A program made the position numbers and the translations under genes. A DNA stretch of 47,155 bases from Neurospora tetrasperma FGSC 2508 (lineage: Eukaryota; Ascomycota; Sordariomycetes; Sordariales; Sordariaceae), in assembly GCF_000213175.1 (NCBI RefSeq), contig NW_009799100.1, positions 4,919,081 through 4,966,235 on the forward strand, in the 5' to 3' direction. A model generated the notes under the pieces. The model was not told where the DNA came from, searched no databases, and saw only the letters and a list, made by a program, of their open reading frames with translations. Every line of letters starts with the position of its first letter. Within the stretch, counting starts at the first letter, position 1. Below are positions 1 to 10,438 of this stretch, one piece after another.

Positions 1-105
1 AGGGATTCGCTGTCGTCACGACCCAACTACTAGTCTGGCCCTCACTGGCTTATCTATGGGAGAGCGGACGGGATCCCGAGTTTTCCAGTGGGTATGGTCG
101 TATGT
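1..105 (-). rRNA. 5S rRNA gene, 3' end cut by window edge, two base deletions
   Basis: Reading the minus strand from 105, the sequence opens ACATACGACC and follows the complete 5S copy at 13,198-13,315 base for base until the helix IV hairpin. There it lacks one G of the GTGA loop region and one C on the 3' side of the stem. The last bases of the gene lie outside the window. A TATA motif is at 133-136, about -31 to -28, near the position used by Neurospora 5S genes. It could be an expressed variant or a 5S pseudogene; the two deletions make me lean to a decayed or variant copy. Confidence 0.8.
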
Positions 106-872
106 GATCACTTTGGTTAATTCTTGACCTCATATAGTTAGGTGTTCTTCCCCCCAATCGGAGTCGTTCCATGTGGTCTTTTGGGTGGTGCGGAGGGCAA
201 GCAAGTATGATACGGGCCGGCACCACCCACTTCACTACAAGTGCGGTTGCCTGATGTATCTGCGCTTGCAGCTATATTTACAAAGCTTAAGCACTTTGCG
301 CCTTACCTTGATCAATCTGTCGGTGTCCGTCGAGCTCGAAATAAGCGAAAGGTTGCGGACTCGGGGATCGGGACGCGAAGTCGGGGATTTTTGGTCGGTC
401 GCGCCAGTCGGACACCTCGCTGCTGTTGATGACCGGATTGCAGTGGCAGTTGCTGAAAAGCAGTTACTTACACGGGTTATAAACTAGCTCTAGGTAGTAA
501 CTGCCTCCAAACCCGTTGCCAGGCCCAGGCCCGAGCCGTGATGCAAGGGAGTTCCGCGGCCGCTGATTTAACGAATACACTTAACTACACGACAGCCGTT
601 GACTAAGGAAAAGGGGCAAGGGTGTCTCCAGCTCTAAGATACAAAACGACGCTTGGGACCTTCAGATTTCTATTTTGAAATTATAATGGAGGCAGTGCCT
701 CTTGAAAGTGCCAACTCCGCGTTTCACTCTGGAGTCAGCTTCGATCCGCGGAGAATTCATCAATCCAAATGCTGTCCGCTCACCCTTCCAACCTGTCAGC
801 AGAGCAGGAAAGCAACCAGTAATGGCAACTCTTCTACTATGCTATTTTGATGTCAACCACAGCCGACCATAG
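106..872. other. Unassigned upstream stretch
   Basis: No frame here looks convincingly coding. The longer open frames start at GTG rather than ATG and have no recognisable motif. If the DUF7580-like gene at 873-1745 is intact, its missing N-terminal exons would have to lie here, and I could not build them. A CAG at 885-887 with pyrimidines in front is a possible 3' splice site for that gene. Confidence 0.4.
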
Positions 873-962
873 TTTTGTCCTCACTCAGCAGAGAGTCCAT
901 ATCACCACGAGCCCCTGACACTGGCTCCCGACAGCACCCACATCATTTATGACCTGTGCTCC

Positions 963-1745
963 ATGCTCAGATTCCCACGGGCAACTAGGCAGCTGGGCTA
1001 TCTATTTGACGGCACCAACTCATATCACGCCTTGGTGGTCGTACCCACGGGGACATTCAGCCCGGAAATAGTGGGTCAAGCCGTGAGCCTAGGACACATA
1101 CTTGCAGGAAGCACTTCTGAAGTAACTGGTCCAACTACCATTCCAACCGTGGCACTCCGTTTTCCTCCTAGAGCTGCAAGGCTGAAGATTGCTCTAGCGG
1201 TTGCCCACTCGCTGCTTGAGCTATTCCCAAGTCCTTGGTTTCCAAGAGACTGGGACAAGAACGACATCTACTTCTCTGTCAGACCAGACGGGAGCGTCAA
1301 CACTGAAATGCCTTTCCTGATTCCCAGAAATGACACCAGCAATGCCCAGAACCACAAAGGCAGAGAGTCTGCAGCAGAATCAACGTTACATACATCGAGA
1401 CCTCATGACCATGGAGATATCTTGCTCAGCCTCGGCATCTTGATCCTCGAAGTCTGGTTCGGCCAGTCTCTCGAGTCTCAGCCTTCGTGGGAAGCCAACT
1501 TCGGCCCTAATGGCAAGGAAAAAGAGTTTACCAAGTTCAACGCCGCAGCAACCTGGCAACGGATGGTTGGGGATGACGGTGGCCTGTTGCTGCACAACAT
1601 CACTCATCGATGTGTTTACGGCAACTTTGACTTGGTCACGTTAAGCTTGGAAGACGCAAAACTGATCAAGGCGGTTTATGAGAACGTGGTCATGAAATTG
1701 CAGTGTTTTTATCGTGACGTATTTGTCTCTTCTTGGGAGAGGTAA
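963..1745 (+). CDS. DUF7580-like protein, C-terminal part (5' end unresolved)
   Basis: A 260-codon open frame from ATG 963 ends with TAA after ERW-type charged residues; the same frame is open back to 873 after a TAG at 870-872. The residues just before 963 (IIYDLCS) look like the start of the conserved block, so the true start is probably further upstream in another exon. The protein resembles the fungal DUF7580 C-terminal domain. It has an RLKIALAVAHSLLELFPSPW helix, WDKNDIYF, and a degenerate kinase-like segment ILLSLGILILEVWFG with no catalytic residues visible in this fragment. Such domains occur in large fungal families of unknown role, some linked to HeLo-type and STAND-type proteins. 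About 260 residues is roughly half the usual length, so the gene is either multi-exon or truncated. Closeness to a 5S gene may or may not matter. Confidence 0.6.
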   Translation: MLRFPRATRQLGYLFDGTNSYHALVVVPTGTFSPEIVGQAVSLGHILAGSTSEVTGPTTIPTVALRFPPRAARLKIALAVAHSLLELFPSPWFPRDWDKNDIYFSVRPDGSVNTEMPFLIPRNDTSNAQNHKGRESAAESTLHTSRPHDHGDILLSLGILILEVWFGQSLESQPSWEANFGPNGKEKEFTKFNAAATWQRMVGDDGGLLLHNITHRCVYGNFDLVTLSLEDAKLIKAVYENVVMKLQCFYRDVFVSSWER

Positions 1746-2365
1746 GGAGACAAGAGAGTGAACAAGAAGGAAACTACACGGAGGACAAAAACAAGAAGTA
1801 CAAACTGAGGGAAAGGTGACCGCCGCTCAGCTTCAATTTCCCCTCTATCCTTGAGAATTAAGGAAACAAAGCTCAACATAACACATGACGATCGTGTCTT
1901 TGTATTTACCATAATCCCCAACGCTAAAATCTGTCCGAGTGAGATCGTACACCTTGATGAAACGGCCCATGCCGCATTCCGTCATTCCAGTCCCATTTCC
2001 AGGCAATACCGCCCATATCAGAGCCATAAATAACGCCTTATTTCAGCTCGGTCTAAGCGAAACCCTAGGGTCTCCATCATGCCTTCCCTATGGATATCTC
2101 CACCATCTGCATGGCAACAACACTCGGTCTTGCAAGGGTCCATATTGGCGAGAACCTACCTGGACGAGGACAGACTGATGCACAGCAAGCCCCCCCCCCC
2201 CCCCCAACAAAAAAAATGACCACTGCGGAGCTGGGCCCAGAAAAAAAAGAATAGAAAGAAAAGTAAAGAAGAAAAAGAAAAATAAAGGGGGGGGGGGGAG
2301 GGGGGATCCGAGAATATAAGGGACAAAGATAAATAAAAAAAACAGGCAAAAAAAGAATTGCTTCA
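1746..2365. repeat. Intergenic stretch with C16 and G12AG6 runs
   Basis: No gene is seen here. A run of 16 C at 2190-2205 is followed about 80 bp later by a G-run at 2287-2305 broken by one A, with A-rich DNA between. The two runs are complementary and could pair as an arm or form G-quadruplex or triplex structure. The run of seven A at 2348-2354 is the terminator of the neighbouring tRNA-Val gene on the minus strand. Confidence 0.6.
2348..2354 (-). terminator. Pol III T7 terminator of tRNA-Val
   Basis: Seven consecutive T on the minus strand begin 11 nt after the discriminator base of the tRNA-Val gene; this is the first run of four or more T downstream. Confidence 0.75.
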
Positions 2366-2439
2366 TGATCCGACCCAGGCTCGATCTGGGGACCTTCAGT
2401 GTGTTAGACTGACGTGATAACCAACTACACCATCGGACC
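2366..2439 (-). tRNA. tRNA-Val(AAC)
   Basis: On the minus strand a 74-nt cloverleaf folds without an intron. The 7-bp acceptor stem has one G:U pair. The D arm is GTGTAGTTGGTTATCAC, and the anticodon stem TCAGT/ACTGA carries loop CTAACAC, giving anticodon AAC. The T arm is CCCAG/CTGGG with loop ATCGAGC, and the discriminator is A. A T7 run (plus strand 2348-2354) lies 11 nt past the 3' end and fits a Pol III terminator. It decodes GTT and, by inosine, GTC valine codons. Confidence 0.95.
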
Positions 2440-2920
2440 AGCTGTTGTTATTGGTAGAATTTTGCCAAAAATGGGTCTTATATCAGTAGCTTCCATTTTG
2501 GTTGCGCGAGTCAGTTCTCAGCAAAATCTCGCTAAAACCCATCAACATCACGATCTTTCCCCTCTAACCTCAAATGCCACCGGGAATCGAAAAACAGTAC
2601 GCTATAGAATACCATGTCTCTTTCTTTTTGCTCAAATACTTACCGTGGTCACTTACTAAGACCCCCCTACGGGTGTGAGAACAGCCTGTCCAGACCCTGA
2701 CCGTCATCCTCTTGGCCAGATGCCAGAAAACCGCATCATCTGCCCACTGCATACTGCTAGTGCTCTCTCTAAAACGTTCATTCACCATTACACTACAAAT
2801 ACTGATTTTTACTAAAAAGCCTTATCCGCTCGTCACATCTTTCTGTCTCATAACTAGGTAACTCCCTTCGCCCATCACGTCCTGCCCACCCACACTGCCT
2901 CATTCTTCCATTTCCACCGC

Positions 2921-4719
2921 TCAGCTCCCAAGATAAGCCCTGATAGCACCCTGCAACCTCCCGGCACCCTCGCCCACCATCTGCGTAAGGTTCTCCAAAT
3001 CATCGCTGGCAGTGATACCAAACTTGCGAATGAAGTCCTTGGCGGCAGACTCGAGGTCGCCGTAGTCTTCGGCGGGCGCGTCCTCCTCGGGACGGCCAAA
3101 GTAGGCATTGGAAGAGATGGCCTGGGCACCCTCGAAGCCTTGTAGACGGGCCTTGGTCTCGGCCTTGACCGAGGGGTCGTAGTTGCCCTTGTTGAAAAAC
3201 TCGTCCGAGGAGATGGCCTTTTGGTTGGCGAACTTGTTGCGGGCGTATTGTTCTTCGTCGGCTGTGTTGTTTCGTCATATTAGCAGGAGGTATAAAGAGG
3301 GCCAAAGAAGAAAAGGGGAAAGAGAACATACCCTCACTAGCCTTAATAGGCCCAACACTTCCAAACCCACCCGCATTCTTCTTCGCCGCCGCCGCTCCTC
3401 CCGCGCCCACAGCACCGGCACCACCGGGCTTGCCCACCATACCGAAACCTAGCTTCCTGACACCCATACCCAGCCTCTCCACCTCAGCAGCCGACTTCTC
3501 CTGCGCCGCGGACCTCGAACTGGAGGAGCTGACTGGCGCCGCAGCAGGGGTGATGATATTGTTGGTCTTGGTCTCGGCCTTCTTCGCCGCCTTCTCCTCC
3601 TCCGCCTCGGGATCGTAACCCAGCTTCTCGATGCGCTCCGCCTCCTCCTTGGCCTTCTTCTCCGCCTCGTCGAAATCGATCAGGTCCGCCGAGATCTTCT
3701 TGACGCCCAGCTTAGCCGCGGGCTTCTTGGCGCCTAGGATGCCGCCGCCCACCTTGCGCGGGCCGCCGGTGGTGCTGCTGCCGGGGGTAGTTTTCCTTAG
3801 GGCCGCGGAGGTAGTGATGCGGCTGGCGGCGGGGGCGGGAGTGGGAGCATCGGAATCGGTCTTGGAGAGCGGCGAGGAAGTGCGCTGGATGTCCTTGCCG
3901 TTGCCGAGGAGCGGGGAGGCGGTGCGGCCGATGACGGGGGGTGTGGAAGTGCGGGAAATGGGTGGCGTGGGCTTCTTGATGGCGGGCTTGTCCCACGAGG
4001 AAAAGAAGTCGTCGTCGGGCTCGCCGGCCGGGGTGTTGCTGCATGTGGCGTCGTCACCGTCGGTGATGACGACTTCTTCGGGGTATCTGGGTGGGAGGCA
4101 GACAGCGCGTCAGCATTCCGTTTCATGTAACGTGTAATAGAACGGGTTTGTGTAACTGAGGGGTGGGGGTATTGCATACTCGCGGGCGTCCCTAGCAGCC
4201 CTCTTCTTGAGCTCCTCCTTGTACTTGGTCGCGGCAGCAGATTGGTACTTGGTCTTGGGGTCCTTGCTGTTCAAGGCGGCGGAACCACCGTTTTGCTGGA
4301 AGAACTTGGTTGCCGACTCATTGCCGCCCACCTTCATGATCCGTAGCTGATCCCATTGCCATTCTGTACAAGAATAAGGTTCGCGTTAGCGGGCGGGGTG
4401 TCGCGTCGTGAAGTAGAGATCGAGAGGACACATACGGTCGAGGTTAGTAGACCGCACAAAGGAAATGTGAACGCCGAGGTTGCGATGGTTGGCCGAGCAA
4501 TCAAGGCAGAGGTAGATGCCAAAGGGGACCGAGGTCCATGTTGGGTTCTTTTGGCCGCAGTCGAAGCAGATCTGTTGTTGGTGGGAGGGAGGCAGCAGTT
4601 AGCTTTCTGGATGTCTAGGATCGATCGTTGCTCGCGTGGGCGCATACCTTGTTGGCTGGCTTCGCCTTGAGCTTCTCAAACAGCTTGAGCGACTGCTGCT
4701 TTGTCGCGAGACCGCTCAT
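2921..4719 (-). CDS. glo3: ArfGAP zinc-finger protein, Glo3/ArfGAP2-3 type
   Basis: Five exons join cleanly: 4719-4648, 4571-4436, 4363-4180, 4086-3332 and 3261-2921, giving 495 residues, close to yeast Glo3 length. Introns are 70-93 bp with GTATG-type donors. Residues 26-49 form the ArfGAP zinc finger C-x2-C-x16-C-x2-C, followed by [17 protein letters not shown] with R54 as the arginine finger. The GAP activates GTP hydrolysis on Arf1 and so drives COPI coat turnover in Golgi-to-ER traffic. The FFSSWDKP motif near residue 150 and the repeated basic, alanine-rich linker with a C-terminal amphipathic stretch (ISSNAYFG...LGS) are typical of the Glo3 branch rather than Gcs1. The start is the first ATG, directly before SGLATKQQ. 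The gene is divergent from tim21 across 574 bp. Confidence 0.93.
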
Positions 4720-5293
4720 CTTGTCGATCGGGAGTCCGGTGATCGTTCGGAGAGGTATGTCTGTCCTTTGCCAGGGTTGTGATGTGTCACTAGATCTCGA
4801 CTGTCGTTGTTGATGACCCCTTTGCTCGGTTAGGTTGTCAGGGTCGGTAGTAGGTGCTGCCGTCAGGGGGAAAGGTGAAAAAAGGGGGCAGAAGGGAAGG
4901 AGACGGGGAGCCCCAGCGGAGAGAGCCGGGCTGCCTGGCAACCTACCTGTAGTATGTATGGTATTGGAACGTCCACTGGAACGCTGTCAGACTCAGGGCA
5001 GGGGCCACATTTCTTTGTGTTCCCCAGCCAGAGTCAGACGCTTGCTCAGGTTCGCCCTTCCATGCGGCTTCTTGGCGCCTTGGCACACAGTCCCGTCTCT
5101 ACACTAGGTAGTGGAGCGCAACACGGACTCCACCCCTCGCCGGGAAAGATGCCGTGCCGGCAAACGGTTCCAAAGCTTCATCCAACCGCAGCTCATCACA
5201 GCTTCGTTCGGACCTCTCTCATTGAAGCTCTCATAACAATCGCAAACGGCTGAAACATTGCCGTTGAAATATGGGTGTTGTGTTGAAGCCTCC
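4720..5293. promoter_or_regulatory. Shared divergent promoter region, glo3/tim21
   Basis: The 574 bp between the two start codons contain no credible ORF and must hold both promoters and 5' leaders. The glo3 side carries a purine-rich stretch (about 4865-4925). I see no canonical TATA box for either gene. The head-to-head layout suggests joint chromatin opening, but co-regulation is only inference. Confidence 0.55.
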
Positions 5294-6184
5294 ATGATGA
5301 AAATGCTCACAGGTACTTCGGCTGGTGTGAGGCTTCTTCTGAGCCCCGCCGTGGTCCGTCAACAAGCAACCATTACCACAGCTTCGAGAGCAGCTAGCGT
5401 CATTCTCGTCTCATCGCGCCGGCAATATGCGACTACGCAAGAAAGTTCCAAGAGGAGATCTGTAACGCCCTTCAATGATGATGGCCATGTGCCCTGGACT
5501 CGGCTCTCCACCGGTGAAAAAGCCGGGCGCGCCGTCCAGCAAACGTTCAACTTTGGTCTGGTGATTTTGGGTGTAGTTTTGACCGTACGCTTTTCTCCAA
5601 TCCATCGCTCACTCTAGCGTGTGTTTGATACTAACTCTACCACACAGGGAGGAATCGCCTACCTACTCTTCACCGACGTGTTCTCCCCAGAGTCCAAAAC
5701 CGCCTACTTCAACCGAGCCGTTGACCGGATCCGTGCCGACCCTCGCTGCGTCGCCCTTCTTTCGCCCGGTGACCCAAAGAAGATTGCTGCTCACGGCGAA
5801 GAGACGCACAACAAGTGGCGCCGGGCGCGGCCGATCGCGGCAACAGTCGAGAAGGATAGCAGGGGTGTGGAGCATCTAAAGATGCATTTCCATGTTCGTT
5901 GCACTTCTCCTTCTTTTTCTTCTTCTTTCCCCTGTTTTGTTAAAAAGTTGTTGTGATGATGGGGCTAACACTAAGAAAAACAGGTCGAAGGACCAAGAGG
6001 TTCTGGTGTCGTCGGGCTGCATCTGACCAAGCAACCGGGTCACTGGGAGCATGAGTACCAGACATTTTACGTGGATGTGAGGGGACATCAGAGAATTTAC
6101 TTGGAGAATAAGGAGGCAGAAGTGGCGGCTGCTAAGAAGGGTGGCAACAAGGAGTTCAAGTTCTTGGGTGTCAAGTGGAACTGA
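5294..6184 (+). CDS. tim21: Tim21, TIM23 presequence translocase subunit
   Basis: Three exons, 5294-5584, 5648-5893 and 5984-6184, encode 245 residues. Introns of 63 and 90 bp end in CACAG and ACAG, the second with a GCTAAC branch point. Residues 1-45 are rich in R, S, A and hydrophobics without acids, ending near SSRRQYATT, as expected of a mitochondrial presequence. One membrane span covers about residues 84-106 (FGLVILGVVLTGGIAYLLF). The following intermembrane-space domain has the Tim21 pattern: DRIRADPRC, LLSPGDP, EHLKMHFHVEGPRG and GVVGLHLTK. Tim21 tethers TIM23 to the TOM complex and to respiratory-chain supercomplexes in the inner membrane. ATG 5294, 5297 and 5303 are all in frame; I take the first. 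The open frame further upstream begins only at TTG. Confidence 0.94.
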
Positions 6185-7029
6185 AAGGCTTCCATTCGCT
6201 TGTATGAATATTGGGTTAAGGCTGTTGGTCATTGTTGCAAGGATGAACGGCGATGCAGTGGAATATGGGTTTGCCGGTTAGTCTTGTTTCTTTCAATGAG
6301 TAGGTTTGCTGTTTTCGGGATGTCATTATTATGCGTCATGGAGGCTTAGCATCGCACGTTGGATATGAGAATAAGTCTGCAAATTGGAATTAGAGGACTT
6401 TCCATTATATGCCCTCATCGTTGGTACGGATATCAAGACCGCAGTCGCTTGTGATCTGTCCTGCCCTTCTCTTTTCCTGAATATCAGAGAGCTTCCTGAA
6501 TGACCCTAAGTATTGTTGCTATTCCATCGCCTTCCGAGTCTTTCTTCGACAAGACCAGCCACCGATCCTTAGACCTGATCAGAATGATATTCAAATACAA
6601 TGACCCTTCCTGTCTCGCCGCTCTGGCATGCTTGCGGACAAAAAATGACCTAAGCGCCGCCCATCATAAACAAGCCCAAACGCCGCCGGGTTAATGATGA
6701 CCAAGGAGACACCAATAATGCTACACCAGAAAACCAATCACCGTTTCCTTTTCGCTTCGTGAACAGCACCTTTTTCCTTTCGCCCTTTTCCCCCTTTGAT
6801 GAGTGGCCATTACGCCCAGCCAACCAGCGACTTTGTTTCTTGTCGCTACCATAGGCAAACTCTTGGTTGTATCGGAATCGATCCGATCGAGATGACGATG
6901 GCAGTCGTACCCATACAGACACCATCCAACCGAGAGATTACTGTCGGCTTTTTCTCAACAGCTTCCTCCGCAACCATGACATATCTGGCCGTTTGGGCCT
7001 TGGTGAAAAAGTCCATTTGGACAGAGCGA
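6185..7029. other. Convergent intergenic region, tim21 / BTB-bromodomain gene
   Basis: Both neighbours end here, so the 845 bp should hold two 3' untranslated regions and poly(A) sites. ORFs in it are shadows without motifs. T-rich tracts near 6465-6475 and 6765-6800 could serve as processing signals on the two strands. Confidence 0.5.
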
Positions 7030-8732
7030 CTAGTTAGATCCCTCTTGGCCCTCCATCTTGGCAATCCACTTGGACATCTGCGAGTACTTGTCCTCGAATG
7101 TTTTCTGGAGCCTCTCGCAGGCCTGCCACATGGGGTCCTTCTTGGCCCAGTACGTATAGCAGTTGTTGAAAATCTGGTTCATGTCGGCGAGGAATTCGTT
7201 CTCGTCGGCATACTCGTTGCGGTCCATCTTGGCCCTCATTGTTTGCAGGTCCATGGGCTTGGCCACCTTGTCGAAGTAGTCAGGCACACCGTCGGATTCG
7301 GGGTTAACGGGATCGCGGAAGGGGCCAACAAGGCGGGTCCAGAAGCCTGTGAGCAGAGTAAAGTCAGTAAATATGGCCATGTTGCTAAGGCGTCATTCGA
7401 CATGGAAGAGAAAATTACCTGGGCCGCTGAGCATCCTCGTAAGGAGATCGTCGCAGAACGCCAGTTTCTTGGAGGTGGTAAGCTCAACCTCCCCATTAGC
7501 CACATTGTACTTCCTCTTCTGACCGGTCTTTGGACCAGTAGTGCTGGGCCGACCGGGTCCCTTGCGGCCGTTAGGCGTAGCCTTAGCACCGTTTGTGTGG
7601 CCAGCGTCGGAGTACCTGGCCCTCTTAGCAGGACGGGCCTGCTCGCCATCACAATTGGCGACGGCATCGTGCCAGCCTTGGTGGGCAGAATTAACGACTC
7701 CCTGTGAGACGGGCGAAGAGGGGGTTGCTGCCGGGGCCGGAGTCGCATCCAGCGAGCTCATGGCCACCACCAGCTCACTCAGAACTTCTTGGGGCAGCGC
7801 CTTGGCAAACTCTGCACGATCCTCAGAGGCCCGCATATAATCGGCTGCCCAGGAAAGCAGGAGCTTCCGGATGGATGATCCCTCGGGGGTTTCGTCCCAC
7901 ACCTGAACAAGAAGAGCGGTGGCGGGGATCGAGTTTGTGATTCGGCGGTACTCGATCATGGCATCGATCGTGGCGTCGCAGAGGCCGTCGATGCCCAAGC
8001 TGTGACCGAGCTTCCAAATGCCGATGAGAACCTCGTAGTCGGGAGGTGTGTCAGGATAAACATGGCCTGTGTAAAGATAGTGCTGGGTGTAACCGAAGAC
8101 ATCGACCGAGGCATCGCGGAGCTCGACTACGTCCTCGACCGACTCGTTGTTTGCCGCCTTTTCTCTGAAATAGCGCCTGTAGTAGGAGGACTTTGCACAG
8201 AGAAAGTCCTTTTGGATGCCAAAAGGCATGCCCTCGGGGCCGACCATGATGATAACGAAGAGAGCGTGTGGTTGACTGGAGCCAAGATGAGTGTTAGTGT
8301 CCGCTTCGCGTTGGGTCTGTTTCGAATGAACTTACAGCCATGAGAATGGAGGCTCGTGGAAAGATTCGACTGGCGAACGGGATGCTTCTTGTTTCACAGC
8401 TTCGACGGTGCCAGCTGCCTCGTTGCCGGCTTCTGTAGTGGCCTTATCGTTGTGGCCATCGTGTGTCTCGTTGATTTTTGGGTCGCTATCGACGCCGTTC
8501 ACATCATCGGGTGTGACATTGAGGGCGCGATTTATTCCTGAGATATTCTCTAGACATGAAAGTGAGAATTCGGAGCTGAGAAGCCAAGGACAGTGTTTTG
8601 TAATTGACCAAAATGAGACACGGACCTAACATCGCGGCCGATGCAGGACGAAGCAGTGAGCTTGGAGATGGGGTAAGACTTACCAAGAACAGATCTAGCA
8701 AGATCTTGACAGGCGGTAGGCGAGGCACTCAT
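7030..8732 (-). CDS. BTB/POZ plus bromodomain protein
   Basis: Four exons, 8732-8684, 8549-8336, 8275-7419 and 7346-7030, give 478 residues, all in phase. Residues about 90-190 form a BTB/POZ dimerisation fold (PHALFVIIMVG..., FLCAKSSYYRRYF, YTQHYLYTGHVY, LGHSLGIDGLCDATID). The middle is basic, with an AT-hook-like KGPGRPS and a KRAR cluster suggesting nuclear location. Residues about 355-465 form a BET-like bromodomain (PDYFDKVAKPMDLQTM, FLADMNQIFNNCYTYW, LQKTFEDKYSQM). The acetyl-lysine-anchoring Asn of the usual YxYN motif is replaced by W440, so histone reading may be lost or altered. This is probably a chromatin-associated adaptor; I do not recognise a named gene. Exon 1 is short and rests on the splice fit. 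Confidence 0.85.
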
Positions 8733-10206
8733 GTCTGTCAAAATCCCCTGAAGAGAGGAAGTTGTAGGTCTTATTTCAACTTGAAGACGGGAAGTGTCCG
8801 CAAGTCGGACGGTGAAAGATGGAGACCAGGCCTGAGCAAGGGCGAGGTCCCTCTCAAATGATAGAAGGGCAGGGTGCGAGGATTGGGTATGGATGAGCCC
8901 GGGGCATTTGCGTGTCAATGCTTGATGTCCCGAGTTCGTATTGGGATGATGGTTGATGAAGGGAAAAGGGTGGAATGGGGCTTAAGTAGTCGAAAGTTGA
9001 TCAAGTGAATATGTAGGTAAGAGCGCGGACCTGAGCTTGAACCTGAAGCTCCCGCAGAACCAAGCCAAGTGAAGGCTCAGTGTTGTGTTGTAGGCCACAT
9101 TGGCCAATTGTGTCTCGTGTTTTGGCCCCACCCAGAGTATTGGTCAGTGCTTTCTGGGCTCCCTTTGCTCATCATCTCGTGGTGCACAGGCCACAATGTT
9201 CCTGCCAACCGCTCTCCCAATTGGGCGACAGCCTTCGAACCTCGACCGATTCCGTCACTTCATCCGCCGGCTGGCTGTATCGCCCATTCCACTTCACCTC
9301 CAACTTCACCTCACCTTCTTCACCTCCAGTCCTCCTTCTTCGACTGTCATCTCGTTCGTTCGTTCGTCTACTTACACGCATAGCCTTTTTTTTTTTTTTT
9401 TCTCCTCTTCACTTTCGTCCTTCAATCCCGCAAATTACTTGAGCACCTCATGCTGGCCAAACAAGCCCACGCTCGTGCAATGACGCAGCACAGGCAACAG
9501 TGTCCCGCCCCGCAGTGCTCCCTTCTCGCGATTCTCCCTTCTACACTCCCTCCGCCAACACCGACTCCGATCTATTCTGTTCATTCTATAAGAACATCAG
9601 GGCCCTATTCACCACAAACTAGGATACATCAACTCTTCTCAAGCATGTAGGCTGACTCATCCATATCGCAGAACACTCGCCGCTTTGTGAGGTGACAGGT
9701 ACCCCCCAGTCGGTGAACAGTCGCCCAGTAAAGGGGGACTTCGTCTCTCAACCCCAAGATCACCATAGACGGACGCGTCTTCCGCCAATATCTGAAGGAA
9801 AACTCCATTTGGCCTGAGACAGGACTAACGCATCTCGACATGAGTCAGGTCAGCAATCCGTGTCTAACCACTTTACCCCTTTCTCGTTTCGCCGAGTGTT
9901 GCGTCACCAAGTATCAACGCCATCACCGCACAACCTGAATCAGGACACGGGACACGCTCAATTTCATCATTCCATCAACTCATCGCGATCGGATGTCTAT
10001 TCTCATTCACATCCCTTTTCAAACTTCGCCGAGAGCTGTTACTGCAGCAGCAAGCCCGCGCAAAATGTTGGCGTCGGTGCTCCACATCAACCTCACACGT
10101 ATCACCACTCAAAATTCAGCATCACCACATCCGTTGGACATCGAACGACCCAAACACCGTGATTGAAAAGCCGACCTCCAAGACAATGACTCAACAACAA
10201 GATCAA
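8733..10206. other. Long leader/intergenic stretch before tRNA-Ala genes
   Basis: No convincing gene is seen. The first part should be promoter and 5' leader of the BTB-bromodomain gene. A 16-base T run is at 9386-9401, preceded by a short CGTT repeat (about 9355-9367). Open frames in all three plus frames around 9070-9480 overlap and lack motifs, and the 100-codon frame at 9860-10162 is H, S and T-rich with no family resemblance. Confidence 0.5.
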
Positions 10207-10291
10207 GGGCGTGTGGCTCAGTTGGTAGAGCGTTCGCTTAGCATGTTCCTGAGCATGCGAAAGGTCCTGGGTTCGATTCCCAGCTCGTCCA
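10207..10291 (+). tRNA. tRNA-Ala(AGC) with 12-nt intron, copy 1
   Basis: Exonic length is 73 nt. Acceptor GGGCGTG pairs with CTCGTCC and contains G3:U70, the alanine identity pair, and the U6/U67 mismatch also found in yeast tRNA-Ala. The anticodon stem TTCGC/GCGAA carries loop TTAGCAT, anticodon AGC. A 12-nt intron (10244-10255, TGTTCCTGAGCA) sits one base after the anticodon, the canonical fungal site. The T arm is CTGGG TTCGATT CCCAG, discriminator A. No run of four T lies between this gene and copy 2, which starts 30 nt later. Confidence 0.96.
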
Positions 10292-10320
10292 CTTCTCAAT
10301 CATCTTCATCCCCACTTTCC

Positions 10321-10405
10321 GGGCGTGTGGCTCAGTTGGTAGAGCGTTCGCTTAGCATACTCACCTGTATGCGAAAGGTCCTGGGTTCGATTCCCAGCTC
10401 GTCCA
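10321..10405 (+). tRNA. tRNA-Ala(AGC) with 12-nt intron, copy 2
   Basis: The mature sequence is identical to copy 1. The intron (10358-10369, TACTCACCTGTA) has the same length and position but a different sequence. G3:U70 and anticodon AGC are present. The first T run able to stop Pol III after either copy is TTTTT at 10434-10438, so the two genes may be made as one dicistronic precursor. Confidence 0.96.
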
Positions 10406-10433
10406 AAAACGGTTAGAGATGATTTGGGATTCA

Positions 10434-10438
10434 TTTTT
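10434..10438 (+). terminator. Pol III T5 terminator after the tRNA-Ala pair
   Basis: TTTTT lies 29 nt past copy 2. It is the first run of at least four T downstream of either tRNA-Ala gene; the 29-nt spacer between the copies has only TTT. Confidence 0.6.
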
